Translations under genes and position numbers: made by a program
Origin: Candidatus Gastranaerophilales bacterium
Lineage (GTDB): Bacteria > Cyanobacteriota > Vampirovibrionia > Gastranaerophilales > Gastranaerophilaceae
NCBI GenBank assembly: GCA_944323685.1
Contig: CALUTJ010000016.1
Coordinates: forward strand, 1-64,000
DNA: 64,000 nt
Direction of reading: 5' to 3'
The notes under the pieces: generated by a model
Databases searched by the model: none
What the model was told of the DNA's origin: nothing
Seen by the model: the letters and a program-made list of their open reading frames with translations, nothing else
Part shown: piece by piece, positions 15,480 through 24,903 of the stretch
How the letters are laid out: the number at the start of each line of letters is the position of its first letter
Numbering within the stretch: position 1 is the stretch's first letter

Positions 15480-16622
15480 ATGTCGCATAAAGCACATTCA
15501 AGCATAAACAAAAGCTTTATTGTAACAGCATTAAAAGCTTTTCTTATATTTACAATCATATTCTCTTTTGTGCCTGAGGCCCTGTGTTCTCAAAGCCACA
15601 TCGAAAAAAAGAGAAAAGAAACTCATGCAAAAGTTGTCAGATTAAAACGTCTGGAAAGTATAGAAACAAACAAACTCTACAAAAACCAGCAGCGTCTGGA
15701 AAACGCCACAAAAAAATTGAAATCTACAAAACAAGAGTATAAAGACGCTGAGCAGCAACTTTTGGAAGCCGAAAAAAATCTTAACGAAACTCTCAGTGAT
15801 TTTTCCGCAACGGAAATTTTAGCCAAAAAACGTATAAAACAGATATTCAAAAAACAAAGACGCGGAATGTTCCAGCTTCTGCTCGCAACAACCGATATCA
15901 ACACCTTTTTGGACAGAATTTATTATCAAAACGTTATAACCAAAAAAGACAAGAAAAAGCTGGCTTACCTTAAAGAAAAATCAAGAAGAATTGCACTTTT
16001 GCGCAATCAGATTGAACAGCAAAAAACAATTATTGCTTATTCAATAAAAAGCATAAATGCCCAGCAGCAGTATATTCAAGGTGCAATAAGCCAGAATGAA
16101 TCTTCTATTCAAAGATACAGAACAGACCGTGCTTATTATGAAAAAGCGGAAAGAGAACTCGCCAAACAATCGGAAGCTCTCGGCAGAATGATTAATAAAA
16201 ACACGAAGGGTTCTACCGTAAAAGTTGTCTCCGGCTTTATGAAACCGATTGCCGGCCCTATTACTTCTCCTTTCGGATACAGAACCCACCCGATATTCAA
16301 AAGAACAATATTCCATTCCGGTATTGATATAGGTGGTATTAACGGCGGAAAAATAAGGGCCGCAAACTCGGGTAAAGTTTTGTATTCCGGCTGGTACGGC
16401 GGTTATGGAAAAGTTGTTATATTAGACCACGGTTTAGTAAACGGAAAACCAACAACAACGCTTTATGCACACATGTCGAGCTATGTTGTAAGCCCCGGAC
16501 AAAATGTGTTAAAAGGTCAGGTTATAGGCTATGAAGGTTCTACCGGTTACAGCACGGGGCCTCACTGCCACTTTGAAGTAAGGGTTAACGGACGCCCTCA
16601 AAATCCGTTAAATTACATTTAA
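15480..16622 (+). CDS. M23 (LytM) family peptidase with coiled coil, EnvC/NlpD-like
   Basis: 380 residues. A signal peptide or anchor (about 12-36) is followed by a long coiled coil (about 40-240) and a C-terminal LytM domain (about 260-380). The LytM zinc residues are visible in FHSGIDI (H279, D283) and in GPHCHFEVR (near 361), so the domain could be an active endopeptidase rather than an activator only. The layout is that of EnvC-type septal peptidoglycan factors. A GGAT precedes the ATG. The LptD-like gene follows by 21 bases, suggesting co-transcription of two envelope genes. Confidence 0.88.
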   Translation: MSHKAHSSINKSFIVTALKAFLIFTIIFSFVPEALCSQSHIEKKRKETHAKVVRLKRLESIETNKLYKNQQRLENATKKLKSTKQEYKDAEQQLLEAEKNLNETLSDFSATEILAKKRIKQIFKKQRRGMFQLLLATTDINTFLDRIYYQNVITKKDKKKLAYLKEKSRRIALLRNQIEQQKTIIAYSIKSINAQQQYIQGAISQNESSIQRYRTDRAYYEKAERELAKQSEALGRMINKNTKGSTVKVVSGFMKPIAGPITSPFGYRTHPIFKRTIFHSGIDIGGINGGKIRAANSGKVLYSGWYGGYGKVVILDHGLVNGKPTTTLYAHMSSYVVSPGQNVLKGQVIGYEGSTGYSTGPHCHFEVRVNGRPQNPLNYI

Positions 16623-16643
16623 CAAACATAAAGGTGCACTTTA

Positions 16644-18806
16644 GTGAATAAAAAAATAATTACAATCATCTCTTTAATTATCTTAATGACACCGGCAGGT
16701 TCTGTTTTTGCTGCGGAATCACTTGATACTGTCCAAAACACCTCTGATGTTCAGGCAGAAAATGTTTCTGACAAAGACAATTCGGTTACACAAGATACCG
16801 AACACAAAAAGAAATGGTTTAATTTCTTCGGCAAAAAATCTCAAAAAACAGAACAAGCCGAAGACCAAACAGAAGAAACAAAGGAAGAAAAACCGGCATT
16901 AAAACATGAAGAGGCAGATGCCCTGCTTGATAACACAAAAGGTGATGAAGCTCTTAATGAGGAAAAAGAGACTAAACATAAAAGATTCTTCTCTAAAGCT
17001 GAAAAAAACAGCGAAGCTGATGAAGAAAAAAGTTCGGAAGCAGCTCAAGGCCCTACAACCGATGTGCTTGTTGACAGTGATACAATAGAATATTTCCCCG
17101 AAAGACATGAATTTGAAGCCGTAGGCAATGCTAAAGTTACTTTTCCGACTGAAAAATCTGAGCTTTATGCCGATAAAATTATTTTTAACCACGATACAAA
17201 TTACATAAAAGGTTTTGGCAATGTAGTTTTGATAAAAGAAGGCCAAAAAGTTAACGGTGACTTTATTCAGGTCGATTTAAACGAAGATAACGCCATGATG
17301 ACACATCCGGTTGTAAATCATATGGCAATTAAAATACGGGCTAAAACCGGTATTGTAAACGATGCTCAAACGGAAGCTTTAGACGGTATTGTTACTTTTA
17401 ACGATAAAACCCAGTTTAAATTTACTTCTCGTCCTATTATGGGGTTTGACAACCCGATGATGGATGAAGCTATTCCGAAAAACTTTTATTTTAAAGAAAA
17501 ATATGATAACAAATGGCGTTTAAAAGCTAAGACAATCGTTATTGACAGCTACAAAGACCACGATGTTGCTACACTTAAAAATGCTGATATCTATATACAA
17601 AACACAAAACTCGGTTCTGCCGGCAATTTAAGGCTGTTTACAAACAAAGAACAGCAGTATATTGAAACAAATATGCTGGAACTCGGCTCTTTAAGAAATA
17701 TCGGCGCGTTTGTTTCTCCGGGGTGGGTATTTAAAGCACCGTTCGGCTCAACGTTAAAAGTTGGCCCTGCTTTAACTTACGGGGAGAGCGAAATAGGTGT
17801 CGGCGGTCTTGCAAGATTCTTAAACGGCAGTAACAGAACCGATTTCGGCTGGGCAAGTTCTAACGATAAATTTGTAGTCAGAGGCCGTCAGAGAATCACG
17901 GACAATTTAAGTTTGCAATACGGTATAAATTCTTATATGAATAACGGCTTTATGGGCGGCAGAATGCCGGAATACGGCTTCCAGTTCGACCACCGCAAAA
18001 CCTACGAAATCGAAGATCTTGGCGCTACCTTCACAAACAGATTTATGGCCGGTTTTATGGAAGACTGGGGAGAACGTGATTTTTCGACCACAAAATTTGC
18101 ATGGCAAACTCAGACAAATAAATCTTTCTTTAAATATCAAAATACAGACCAAAAATTCGGAATGGATTTTGGTTTGAGTGTACAATCCCACGTAGCTGCA
18201 TACGGTACCGGTGATACAATGGGCGTACTCAGAGCCGGCCCGTATTTGAGAACACAATACAGATCATGGCAGCAGTATGTTGCGTATTATCAGGGCGGTC
18301 AGGCCGGTGATTCCCCTTTCTACTTTGATAAAAACTTCTACGGTAAATCAAATATTGTTTTGGGTGAATCTTTGAGAATCTGCAAATATCTTACGTTAAT
18401 GTACACTGCAACAATTGCGCTTGCGGATACACCTAACGATAAAATGCTTCAAGAAAACAGATTCTGGGCGGCAATCGGGCCTGATGATTTAAAATTTTTA
18501 ATCGGATATGACGCATACAGACAAAATGCAACAATGGGCTTGATGATGAATGTTGGTGCCGAAAATGCCGAAGTTCAATTCAGACGACTTGTCCTAAACG
18601 ATCCTCAGGCAATCGGCCAGCACGAAAAATCAGAACGACAAAGACGTGCTGAACAAAAGAAAAAAGAAGAACAAGCTCAAAAAGAAAAAGAATCCGATCC
18701 GATGAATCGTTCTGTTAAAGATTACAAAGACTACAATCCTCAGTTTAATATGATGCCGGGCGGTACAATACTACAGCCTTCACTTATCAGACCGCCGGGA
18801 ATGTAG
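16644..18806 (+). CDS. lptD: LptD/OstA-like outer-membrane LPS assembly protein
   Basis: 720 residues beginning with GTG, with AAAGGTG eight bases upstream. A signal peptide (1-24) precedes a strongly charged Glu/Lys region (about 40-140), which contains two short basic-aromatic patches. Residues about 145-290 form the OstA/LptA-like jellyroll (DSDTIEYFPERHEFEAVGNA, then YADKIIF and VNGDFIQVDL). The rest, rich in alternating aromatic strands, looks like an outer-membrane beta-barrel. It is somewhat shorter than proteobacterial LptD and the C-terminal 60 residues are polar rather than a barrel end. Role: placing LPS in the outer leaflet, with LptB and the LptF/G permease coded elsewhere in this window. 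Confidence 0.75.
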   Translation: MNKKIITIISLIILMTPAGSVFAAESLDTVQNTSDVQAENVSDKDNSVTQDTEHKKKWFNFFGKKSQKTEQAEDQTEETKEEKPALKHEEADALLDNTKGDEALNEEKETKHKRFFSKAEKNSEADEEKSSEAAQGPTTDVLVDSDTIEYFPERHEFEAVGNAKVTFPTEKSELYADKIIFNHDTNYIKGFGNVVLIKEGQKVNGDFIQVDLNEDNAMMTHPVVNHMAIKIRAKTGIVNDAQTEALDGIVTFNDKTQFKFTSRPIMGFDNPMMDEAIPKNFYFKEKYDNKWRLKAKTIVIDSYKDHDVATLKNADIYIQNTKLGSAGNLRLFTNKEQQYIETNMLELGSLRNIGAFVSPGWVFKAPFGSTLKVGPALTYGESEIGVGGLARFLNGSNRTDFGWASSNDKFVVRGRQRITDNLSLQYGINSYMNNGFMGGRMPEYGFQFDHRKTYEIEDLGATFTNRFMAGFMEDWGERDFSTTKFAWQTQTNKSFFKYQNTDQKFGMDFGLSVQSHVAAYGTGDTMGVLRAGPYLRTQYRSWQQYVAYYQGGQAGDSPFYFDKNFYGKSNIVLGESLRICKYLTLMYTATIALADTPNDKMLQENRFWAAIGPDDLKFLIGYDAYRQNATMGLMMNVGAENAEVQFRRLVLNDPQAIGQHEKSERQRRAEQKKKEEQAQKEKESDPMNRSVKDYKDYNPQFNMMPGGTILQPSLIRPPGM

Positions 18807-18890
18807 TTATAAGAGTAATACCCACAACGGGCTGATAATATTGCCTCAACAAGTTAATAATAAAGTCCGTAATGTGTAAAAAATTTGTAG

Positions 18891-18896
18891 TATAAT
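18891..18896 (+). promoter_or_regulatory. Possible -10 box for accD-accA
   Basis: A perfect TATAAT lies 51 bases before the accD ATG in the 140-bp gap after the LptD-like gene. The -35 region is weak. Confidence 0.45.
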
Positions 18897-18946
18897 AGAA
18901 AAAAGTCAGACTATAAAATAAGACTTATAAGGGGAATAAATATAAA

Positions 18947-19810
18947 ATGACTCTAAAAGATTGGTTTGAAACCAGAAAAGAAGAACAAATAGCCGCACGT
19001 CCGGTTGACCCTAAAATCGATGATTATGTCGGCAAACTCTGGGTAAAATGTTTCAACTGCAACGCCCAGCTTCCGCGTAAAGAACTGGAACATCACATGA
19101 TGGTTTGTCCCGAATGCGGCTACCACTTTAGAATAAATGCAAGAACAAGAATTGCACAGCTTTTTGATGAAGGTACTTTTCAGGAATATTTTGAAAATAT
19201 CTCGCCCGCTGACCCGCTGGATTTCACTGATACAGAGCCTTATACCCTGCGCCAGCAGAAGGCAAAAGAAAAAACAAATCTCAATGATGCCGTTATTACC
19301 GGTATAGGTAAAGTTGAAGGTGAAGAAATTGCTTGTGCCGTAATGGATTTTGAATACATGGGCGGTTCCATGGGCAGTGTAGTGGGTGAAAAAGTTACAC
19401 GAATCATAGAAGAAGCTATTTCCAAAAAGCTTCCCGTTGTTGCAATAACAGCTTCAGGCGGAGCAAGAATGCAAGAAAGCGCACTTTCCTTAATGCAAAT
19501 GGCTAAAACAAGCTGTGCTGTTGCAAAGCTTAATGAAGCAAGACTCCTTTACATCAACATATTGACAGACCCGACTTATGGCGGTGTTACCGCAAGTTTC
19601 GGTACTATAGGCGATATTATAATTGCAGAACAGGGAGCAAGAATAGGCTTTGCAGGCCGCCGTGTAATTGAACAAACAATAAGACAAAAACTTCCTGCGG
19701 ATTTCCAAACAGCAGAATATCTTATGAAACACGGTCAAATAGATATGATAGCCAAAAGAAGCGAACTGAAATCGCTGCTTGCAAAAATATTAAGACTGCA
19801 TAAACACTAA
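18947..19810 (+). CDS. accD: Acetyl-CoA carboxylase carboxyltransferase subunit beta
   Basis: 287 residues, the usual length. The N-terminal zinc ribbon is present (CFNC near residue 36 and CPEC near 56), followed by the crotonase-type fold with GGSMGSVVGEK and ASGGARMQE, which form the carboxybiotin/acetyl-CoA site. With AccA it moves the carboxyl group from biotin on AccB to acetyl-CoA, giving malonyl-CoA. accA follows 27 bases later. It has AAGGGG upstream at a longish spacing. Confidence 0.97.
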   Translation: MTLKDWFETRKEEQIAARPVDPKIDDYVGKLWVKCFNCNAQLPRKELEHHMMVCPECGYHFRINARTRIAQLFDEGTFQEYFENISPADPLDFTDTEPYTLRQQKAKEKTNLNDAVITGIGKVEGEEIACAVMDFEYMGGSMGSVVGEKVTRIIEEAISKKLPVVAITASGGARMQESALSLMQMAKTSCAVAKLNEARLLYINILTDPTYGGVTASFGTIGDIIIAEQGARIGFAGRRVIEQTIRQKLPADFQTAEYLMKHGQIDMIAKRSELKSLLAKILRLHKH

Positions 19811-19837
19811 AGACGAGATTAATCGGGGATTGGTATT

Positions 19838-20785
19838 ATGAAATTGGATTTTGAAAAACCTATAACAAAAATAGAAGAAAAAATAGAAGAACTTAGAAAA
19901 ATGAGTGAAGAATCGGGTATGGACTTGTCCAAAGAGATTGAAATTTTTGAACAACAATCTCACGAATACAAAAAAGAACTGTATGAAAACCTAAAACCGT
20001 CACAAAAACTGCAAATCGCAAGACACCCTAACCGTCCGAATTTTTTGGATTATGTAAACCTGATAACAAATGATTTTGTCGAAATGCACGGTGACAGAGA
20101 AGGTACTGACGATAGAGCCATCATAGGCGGTGTCGCTAAAATTGATGACCAGCCTGTTATGATAGTCGGTACGGTTAAAGGTAAATCAACAAAAGAAAAC
20201 CTTATTTATAACTTCGGTATGCCGCAGCCTGAAGGGTACAGAAAAGCATTAAGACTTTTTGAACACGCAAACAGATTCTCTCTTCCTATCGTAACTTTGA
20301 TTGATACCCCAGGTGCATATCCTGGTATAAAAGCGGAAGAACACGCTCAAGGTATTGCTATTGCGGTAAACCTTAAAGAAATGGCAAAGCTTGAAGTACC
20401 AATCATTGCAATAATCACAGGTGAAGGCTGCTCCGGCGGTGCATTAGGGTTAGCCGTAGCAAACAAGGTTCTTGTTTTGGAACACGCTTATTATACGGTA
20501 ATCTCTCCTGAAGGTTGTGCTTCAATTCTCTGGAGAGATGCAGCAAAAGCCCCTGAGGCTGCAGAAGCTTTAAAAATCACCGGCCCTGATTTGTTAAAAT
20601 ACAATATAATTGACGGAATTGTTAAAGAACCTCTGGGCGGGGCTCATTACGATTATGAAGCAATGGGAGAAGAACTCAAGAAAGAAATCTTGAAATCTCT
20701 TGACGAGTATAAAGATATGACACCGCAGCAGCTTAAAGATGACCGCTATAGCAAATTCAGACGTATGGGTGTATTTAAAGCGTAA
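19838..20785 (+). CDS. accA: Acetyl-CoA carboxylase carboxyltransferase subunit alpha
   Basis: 315 residues, full length. The N-terminal helix (FEKPITKIEEKIEEL) and core motifs (HGDREGTDDRAIIGG, LIDTPGAYPG, GEGCSGGALG) are those of AccA. It forms an alpha2-beta2 carboxyltransferase with the AccD coded just upstream. GGGGA precedes the ATG. The end of the gene overlaps the first copy of a 29-bp direct repeat that recurs before prmA. Confidence 0.97.
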   Translation: MKLDFEKPITKIEEKIEELRKMSEESGMDLSKEIEIFEQQSHEYKKELYENLKPSQKLQIARHPNRPNFLDYVNLITNDFVEMHGDREGTDDRAIIGGVAKIDDQPVMIVGTVKGKSTKENLIYNFGMPQPEGYRKALRLFEHANRFSLPIVTLIDTPGAYPGIKAEEHAQGIAIAVNLKEMAKLEVPIIAIITGEGCSGGALGLAVANKVLVLEHAYYTVISPEGCASILWRDAAKAPEAAEALKITGPDLLKYNIIDGIVKEPLGGAHYDYEAMGEELKKEILKSLDEYKDMTPQQLKDDRYSKFRRMGVFKA

Positions 20786-20939
20786 GCGGTGTACAGGCTT
20801 GAAGGGCTTTCAAGAACTGAAAGACCGAAAAGCCGAACAATCAAAAGCCGCCGTTGTGAAGTTAACGCAGTTAACGAAACGGACGAATCTTTGATTCGAC
20901 AGGCGGAAAAAAAGCGTAAGCGGTGTACAGGCTTGAAGG
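20777..20939. repeat. 29-bp direct repeats framing 105 bp between accA and prmA
   Basis: The sequence starting AAAGCGTAAGCGG and ending CTTGAAGG occurs at 20777-20805 and again, identically, at 20911-20939. The 105 bases between hold GTTAAC twice, the short hairpin GAATC-TTT-GATTC and GC-rich stretches, and no gene. The first copy covers the last codons and stop of accA and the second supplies the AAGGAG site of prmA. Confidence 0.9.
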
Positions 20940-20948
20940 AGCAATATA

Positions 20949-21860
20949 TTGAAAGATTATTTTGAAGTTTCCGTAAAAATTAACCCGTGTGCAATTGAGC
21001 TTGTGACGGAAATTTTCTTTGAACGCTTTGAATGCGAGGGCGTTGTTCAGGCAGAAGAAAAGTACAAAGATTTAGAGCTTATTGAAACAACCGATAACAT
21101 TGCCAAAGGTTATATAAAATGTGAAGAAAACGATTTTTCCGTTGCGGAAATTCAAAAAATCTTTGACCATGCAAAAGAAGAACTTAAAGAAGAAGGCTTT
21201 ACTGACGAAGAACTGGGCGAATGGACTGTCAGCGCAAAAAAAATAATTAATCAGGACTGGTCACAAAAATGGAAAGAACACTGGAAACCGACCAAAGCCT
21301 CCGAGCATGTTGTTATATGTCCTTCGTGGGAGGAATGCAGCAAAAAAGATGATGAAATCCTTATAACTTTAGACCCCGGTTCAGCTTTCGGAACAGGTAC
21401 ACACGCTACAACTCAGCTTTGTATTCGTGCAATCGAAAAATACATAAAACACGGGGATGAGGTAGCTGATATAGGTACGGGTTCAGGGATTCTTGCCATA
21501 ACGGCAATAAAGTTCGGCGCAAGCCATGCGATAGGCATAGATAATGACCCGCTTGTTATTGATGTTGCAAAAGATAATGCACAGATAAACGGGGTGTTTA
21601 ATAAGATTGATTTTGCTTACGGAACGGCTGACAGCTTAACAGAACAATACGATTTTGTCTGCGCTAACATTTTGCATAATATTTTGGCCGAAATCATGGG
21701 CGATTTAAAAAAGATTATGAAACCTCAGGCTAAAATGGTTATGAGCGGTATTTTAGATGAGAAAAAACAAATTGTTCTTGATGCAATAAACGAGCATCAA
21801 TTAAAGGTTGTCGAAATTATACAGCAGGAACAGTGGGTTGCCATTGTTGTTCAAAAATAA
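20949..21860 (+). CDS. prmA: Ribosomal protein L11 methyltransferase
   Basis: 303 residues starting with TTG at 20949, with AAGGAG at 20935-20940 in the second 29-bp repeat. The N-terminal 120 residues match the L11-binding part (WSQKWKEHWKP), followed by a class I SAM-dependent methyltransferase fold with DPGSAFGTGTHATT, ADIGTGSGILAI and the NILHNIL motif. It trimethylates ribosomal protein L11. It follows accA on the same strand and may share its transcript. Confidence 0.95.
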   Translation: MKDYFEVSVKINPCAIELVTEIFFERFECEGVVQAEEKYKDLELIETTDNIAKGYIKCEENDFSVAEIQKIFDHAKEELKEEGFTDEELGEWTVSAKKIINQDWSQKWKEHWKPTKASEHVVICPSWEECSKKDDEILITLDPGSAFGTGTHATTQLCIRAIEKYIKHGDEVADIGTGSGILAITAIKFGASHAIGIDNDPLVIDVAKDNAQINGVFNKIDFAYGTADSLTEQYDFVCANILHNILAEIMGDLKKIMKPQAKMVMSGILDEKKQIVLDAINEHQLKVVEIIQQEQWVAIVVQK

Positions 21861-21866
21861 ATCCAA

Positions 21867-22808
21867 TTAACAAAATGAAAAGAACAAATCTTCAAAAATC
21901 AAACGTTGTCTGATATATGATTCCAATTCTTTTTTGGCATGCTGTATTTTTAAAATATCTTTTCTGATTTTTTGTACAAGAATTTTATTTTCAAGATTTG
22001 CTTTCATCATCTGCGCTAAATAATACTCCAGGCAATCCATTACATATTCTGCTGAGTATCCCTTTGCGTTCATTGCATCTTCCAGTCTTTGGACAGCATC
22101 TAAAACATCAACTTTTTTTATGTTGGGATAATCCTCCATAACATCTTTTAAAAATTCTGTATCGTAATTTTGTGCATTGTAAGAAGGGACATAAAAACAC
22201 TGAGAACGCGAAATTATTGTTTCTATAATATCTTCTTTATCTTCTGTCAAAAACAAAAACAAGGTTCTCTCAGGAGGTTCTTCAATGGATTTTAAAAGCG
22301 AATTAGGGGCTTCACCATCCAGCACTTTTCGATTCAACGGTCTTGGCAGCCAGAGTTCCTGAGGGAATTTGAACTTTAAATCCTCAAATTCTTTGAGGTG
22401 TTTCCGTTCAAAATCAACTGGCTCCGTTAATTCAGAGTCGCAAAAAATAAACACTCTGTAATAATCAGACGAATTAACAAGGCTGTTGTTTATCATAAGC
22501 GTCTGCTTTATGGAAATAACCTTGCTCGATGTGTCATCAGAAGGTTTGTTGTCGTTTTTGGTTATCGTAAGGACAGCAGGGTGCTGGTTGTTTCTTATCC
22601 AGCTGCAATTTAAGCAGTCGCAATTGTATTCTCCGTCTTTTTGGCAGTTCAAGAGTCTTGCTATTTCCATTGCAAGATAGTACTGGGCGATTATATCCTG
22701 CCCGTAAAGCACAAGTGACTGTGCAAAGCTGCGGTTTTTGTTGTTTAAGGCAGCTTCAAAATAGTTTGTAAAGTATTCGTATTTTCTTTTAAAAATCGGG
22801 TGGAACAT
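21867..22808 (-). CDS. holB: DNA polymerase III subunit delta'
   Basis: 313 residues. The N-terminal AAA+ fold has a degenerate P-loop (LVLYGQDIIAQYYL), as expected for delta', and the zinc-module cysteines (CQ...YNCDCLNC near residue 55-67). The SRC-type segment is seen as IISRSQCF. It is part of the clamp loader with delta and DnaX. The start has AGAGG upstream, seven bases after the holA stop, so the two clamp-loader genes are co-transcribed. It is convergent with prmA. Confidence 0.88.
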   Translation of the reverse strand: MFHPIFKRKYEYFTNYFEAALNNKNRSFAQSLVLYGQDIIAQYYLAMEIARLLNCQKDGEYNCDCLNCSWIRNNQHPAVLTITKNDNKPSDDTSSKVISIKQTLMINNSLVNSSDYYRVFIFCDSELTEPVDFERKHLKEFEDLKFKFPQELWLPRPLNRKVLDGEAPNSLLKSIEEPPERTLFLFLTEDKEDIIETIISRSQCFYVPSYNAQNYDTEFLKDVMEDYPNIKKVDVLDAVQRLEDAMNAKGYSAEYVMDCLEYYLAQMMKANLENKILVQKIRKDILKIQHAKKELESYIRQRLIFEDLFFSFC

Positions 22809-22815
22809 ATAACCT

Positions 22816-23787
22816 CTAATTCAGCAATGCAAGTTCAACCGGCAGTTCATAAAAAGACATCTCGCCCGTTTTTACTCTGTATTCAGCCTCAAGCAGATTT
22901 TTTCTTATTTTTATAAGCCTGTCCATAGGCACTTTGCGTAATTTTTCGAGATGTTTTTTTACGATAAACTCCGGCAGATGATTTTTAGCTGCAATTTCCA
23001 TGGGGCTTTTGTTTACGGAATCGACCTTAATGCTTGCCATTTTAGAAAAATTTGTCTGTAACACGGCAAGGATTTCCAGATAATGTTTGTTTGTACAGAG
23101 TTTTTGAAATTCAAGCAAGGCTTTATCTTTTTCGCCTTTTAAAATATAATCGGTCAGGACAAAAATATCTTCGCTTGAAGTACAAATATTTTGAATATCC
23201 TCTTTTTTAACGGCTTTTGTCGGATATATTGCCAGTTTGAGTTTATCGAGTTCGGAATTTATAACCCGCAGGTTTGTACCTAGTCTGTCTATCAAAAATT
23301 GGACAACATCAGAAGTCATAATCAAATCTTTTTGTTTTGCCTGTTTTTGAATCCATACGGGAAGCTCTTTGCTATAGGTTTTCCATTCCGGAAATTCGGT
23401 CATTGTTGTATGTTTAGCAAGAATTTTGTAGAGTTTTCTTCTTGTATCAATTTTTTTGGTTGATTCGCGCTCGAGTTTACAGACAAAAACTATATTCAGT
23501 GTATCCGGAACGGTTTGAAGTGTTTCTTCTATTTGTTTAAGCTCTTTATCCTCAAAATTAATCTTACCTTTTGTATCGAAAAAATATTTTTCGCAGTTTA
23601 TAACAGCCAGAATACTGCCGAACATTAAAGCCGGGGTACGCAGTATATCCATAAGTTCGGGGAATTTAGGATTGTCATACACACGGTAGTTTGTGGACAA
23701 AAAAGCTTTGTCCACAAGTTTGTCTTTGAGCTTATTCAGCTCGGCTTCCATTAAAAAATCTTCCTGTCCGTGATAAAAATACAGCAT
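22816..23787 (-). CDS. holA: DNA polymerase III subunit delta
   Basis: 323 residues, normal length. Characteristic segments are the N-terminal LYFYHGQEDFLMEAEL, the middle TTMTEFPEWKTYS.LPVWIQKQAK and the lid region LGTNLRVINSELDKL. The delta subunit opens the sliding clamp for loading. The start codon has no clear Shine-Dalgarno; TATAAT lies directly before the ATG, so a start a few codons later (Met13) cannot be excluded. Confidence 0.9.
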   Translation of the reverse strand: MLYFYHGQEDFLMEAELNKLKDKLVDKAFLSTNYRVYDNPKFPELMDILRTPALMFGSILAVINCEKYFFDTKGKINFEDKELKQIEETLQTVPDTLNIVFVCKLERESTKKIDTRRKLYKILAKHTTMTEFPEWKTYSKELPVWIQKQAKQKDLIMTSDVVQFLIDRLGTNLRVINSELDKLKLAIYPTKAVKKEDIQNICTSSEDIFVLTDYILKGEKDKALLEFQKLCTNKHYLEILAVLQTNFSKMASIKVDSVNKSPMEIAAKNHLPEFIVKKHLEKLRKVPMDRLIKIRKNLLEAEYRVKTGEMSFYELPVELALLN

Positions 23788-23818
23788 GATTATATTGTAA
23801 CACGCTTAAAATTTATAC

Positions 23819-23852
23819 AAAAAAGATGCGCACAATGTACGCATCTTTTTAT
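23819..23852 (-). terminator. Terminator of the ROK kinase gene
   Basis: AAAAAGATGCG and CGCATCTTTTT form an 11-bp perfect stem around CACAATGTA. T runs on both strands allow use in either direction; the main user is the leftward ROK kinase gene. Confidence 0.85.
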
Positions 23853-23865
23853 ATAATTTTTTAAA

Positions 23866-24825
23866 TTAGTTGTCAATTAAAAGGCTTGCACCGATTAGAC
23901 CCGCGGTATTGCCCAATTCAGCCGGAACAACTTCAACGGCAGCACCCTGAATAGGCATTGCTCTGTCTTTTAATGTTTTTTTCAACGGCTCAAAAAGAAT
24001 ATCGCCGGCTTCTGCAACCCCGCCGCCTATTACAATTCTTTCAGGGTTTAAAAGGTTAACAACGCTTGATAAACCGATACCAAGATATTCTCCCATTCTT
24101 TCAAAAATCTTTTTAGCGACAACATCGCCCTGCTGTGCGGCCTGACAAACAATTGCGGGTGTGATTGCAGAAGTAGAGCCTGCTATTTCTCTAAATTTTG
24201 CACTCTTGCCGCCTCGTACATAGTCTTTTGCCATTGCAACGATTGAAGGGCCTGAAACGTAAGCTTCAAAACATCCGGTATCTCCGCAGCCGCAAAGATG
24301 ACCGTTGTGCATTTCCATTTTAATATGTCCGATTTCGCCTGCTGCGTTGCTTGCACCGCGTACGAGTTTTCCGTTAATGACAAGCCCTGAGCCGATACCG
24401 GTACCTACAGTGATACAAATAAGGTTTTTACAGCCTGCACCCGCACCGTAGTTTAACTCGGCAAGAGCCATACAGCGTACATCGTTATCCACTTTTACTG
24501 GGACGTTAAATTCCTTTTGCATAATTTCGGCGATAGGAACATCTATCCAGCCCGGAATATTAGGCAAAATTCTTACAACACCGTTATCACAGTCAATTTG
24601 TCCGGGGAAACCGAAGCCGATGCCCTCGATATCGTTTGTTGTGATTTCCGCTTCTTTAAGCAAATCTTTTATACATTGTGTAATATTGCTTATAGTGTAT
24701 TCATATCCCATTTCAGCACGTGTTGGTACTGTTTTGGGGTGCGAAATTTCACCGTCTTTATTAACAAGTGCGATTTTAACGTTTGTTCCGCCAATATCAA
24801 CGCCAACTCTGAATTTTTCAAACAT
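23866..24825 (-). CDS. ROK-family glucokinase
   Basis: 319 residues. The ATP-binding motif GVDIGGTNVKIAL starts at residue 8. The sugar-binding GHIKMEM and the ROK zinc motif CGCGDTGCFEAY (near 175) are present, and so is the late GGGVAEAGD segment. Members phosphorylate glucose or related hexoses with ATP in the cytosol. The zinc site argues for an active kinase rather than a ROK repressor, and there is no N-terminal HTH. GGGGATAGAG precedes the start. No sugar transport gene is adjacent, so glucose is the default substrate guess. Confidence 0.9.
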   Translation of the reverse strand: MFEKFRVGVDIGGTNVKIALVNKDGEISHPKTVPTRAEMGYEYTISNITQCIKDLLKEAEITTNDIEGIGFGFPGQIDCDNGVVRILPNIPGWIDVPIAEIMQKEFNVPVKVDNDVRCMALAELNYGAGAGCKNLICITVGTGIGSGLVINGKLVRGASNAAGEIGHIKMEMHNGHLCGCGDTGCFEAYVSGPSIVAMAKDYVRGGKSAKFREIAGSTSAITPAIVCQAAQQGDVVAKKIFERMGEYLGIGLSSVVNLLNPERIVIGGGVAEAGDILFEPLKKTLKDRAMPIQGAAVEVVPAELGNTAGLIGASLLIDN

Positions 24826-24903
24826 AGTTTCTCTATCCCCGTCTAATTTTATGTGTCAATGACATTATAATATCACGAGCAAAAATAATTTTTAAACAGA
24901 AAA

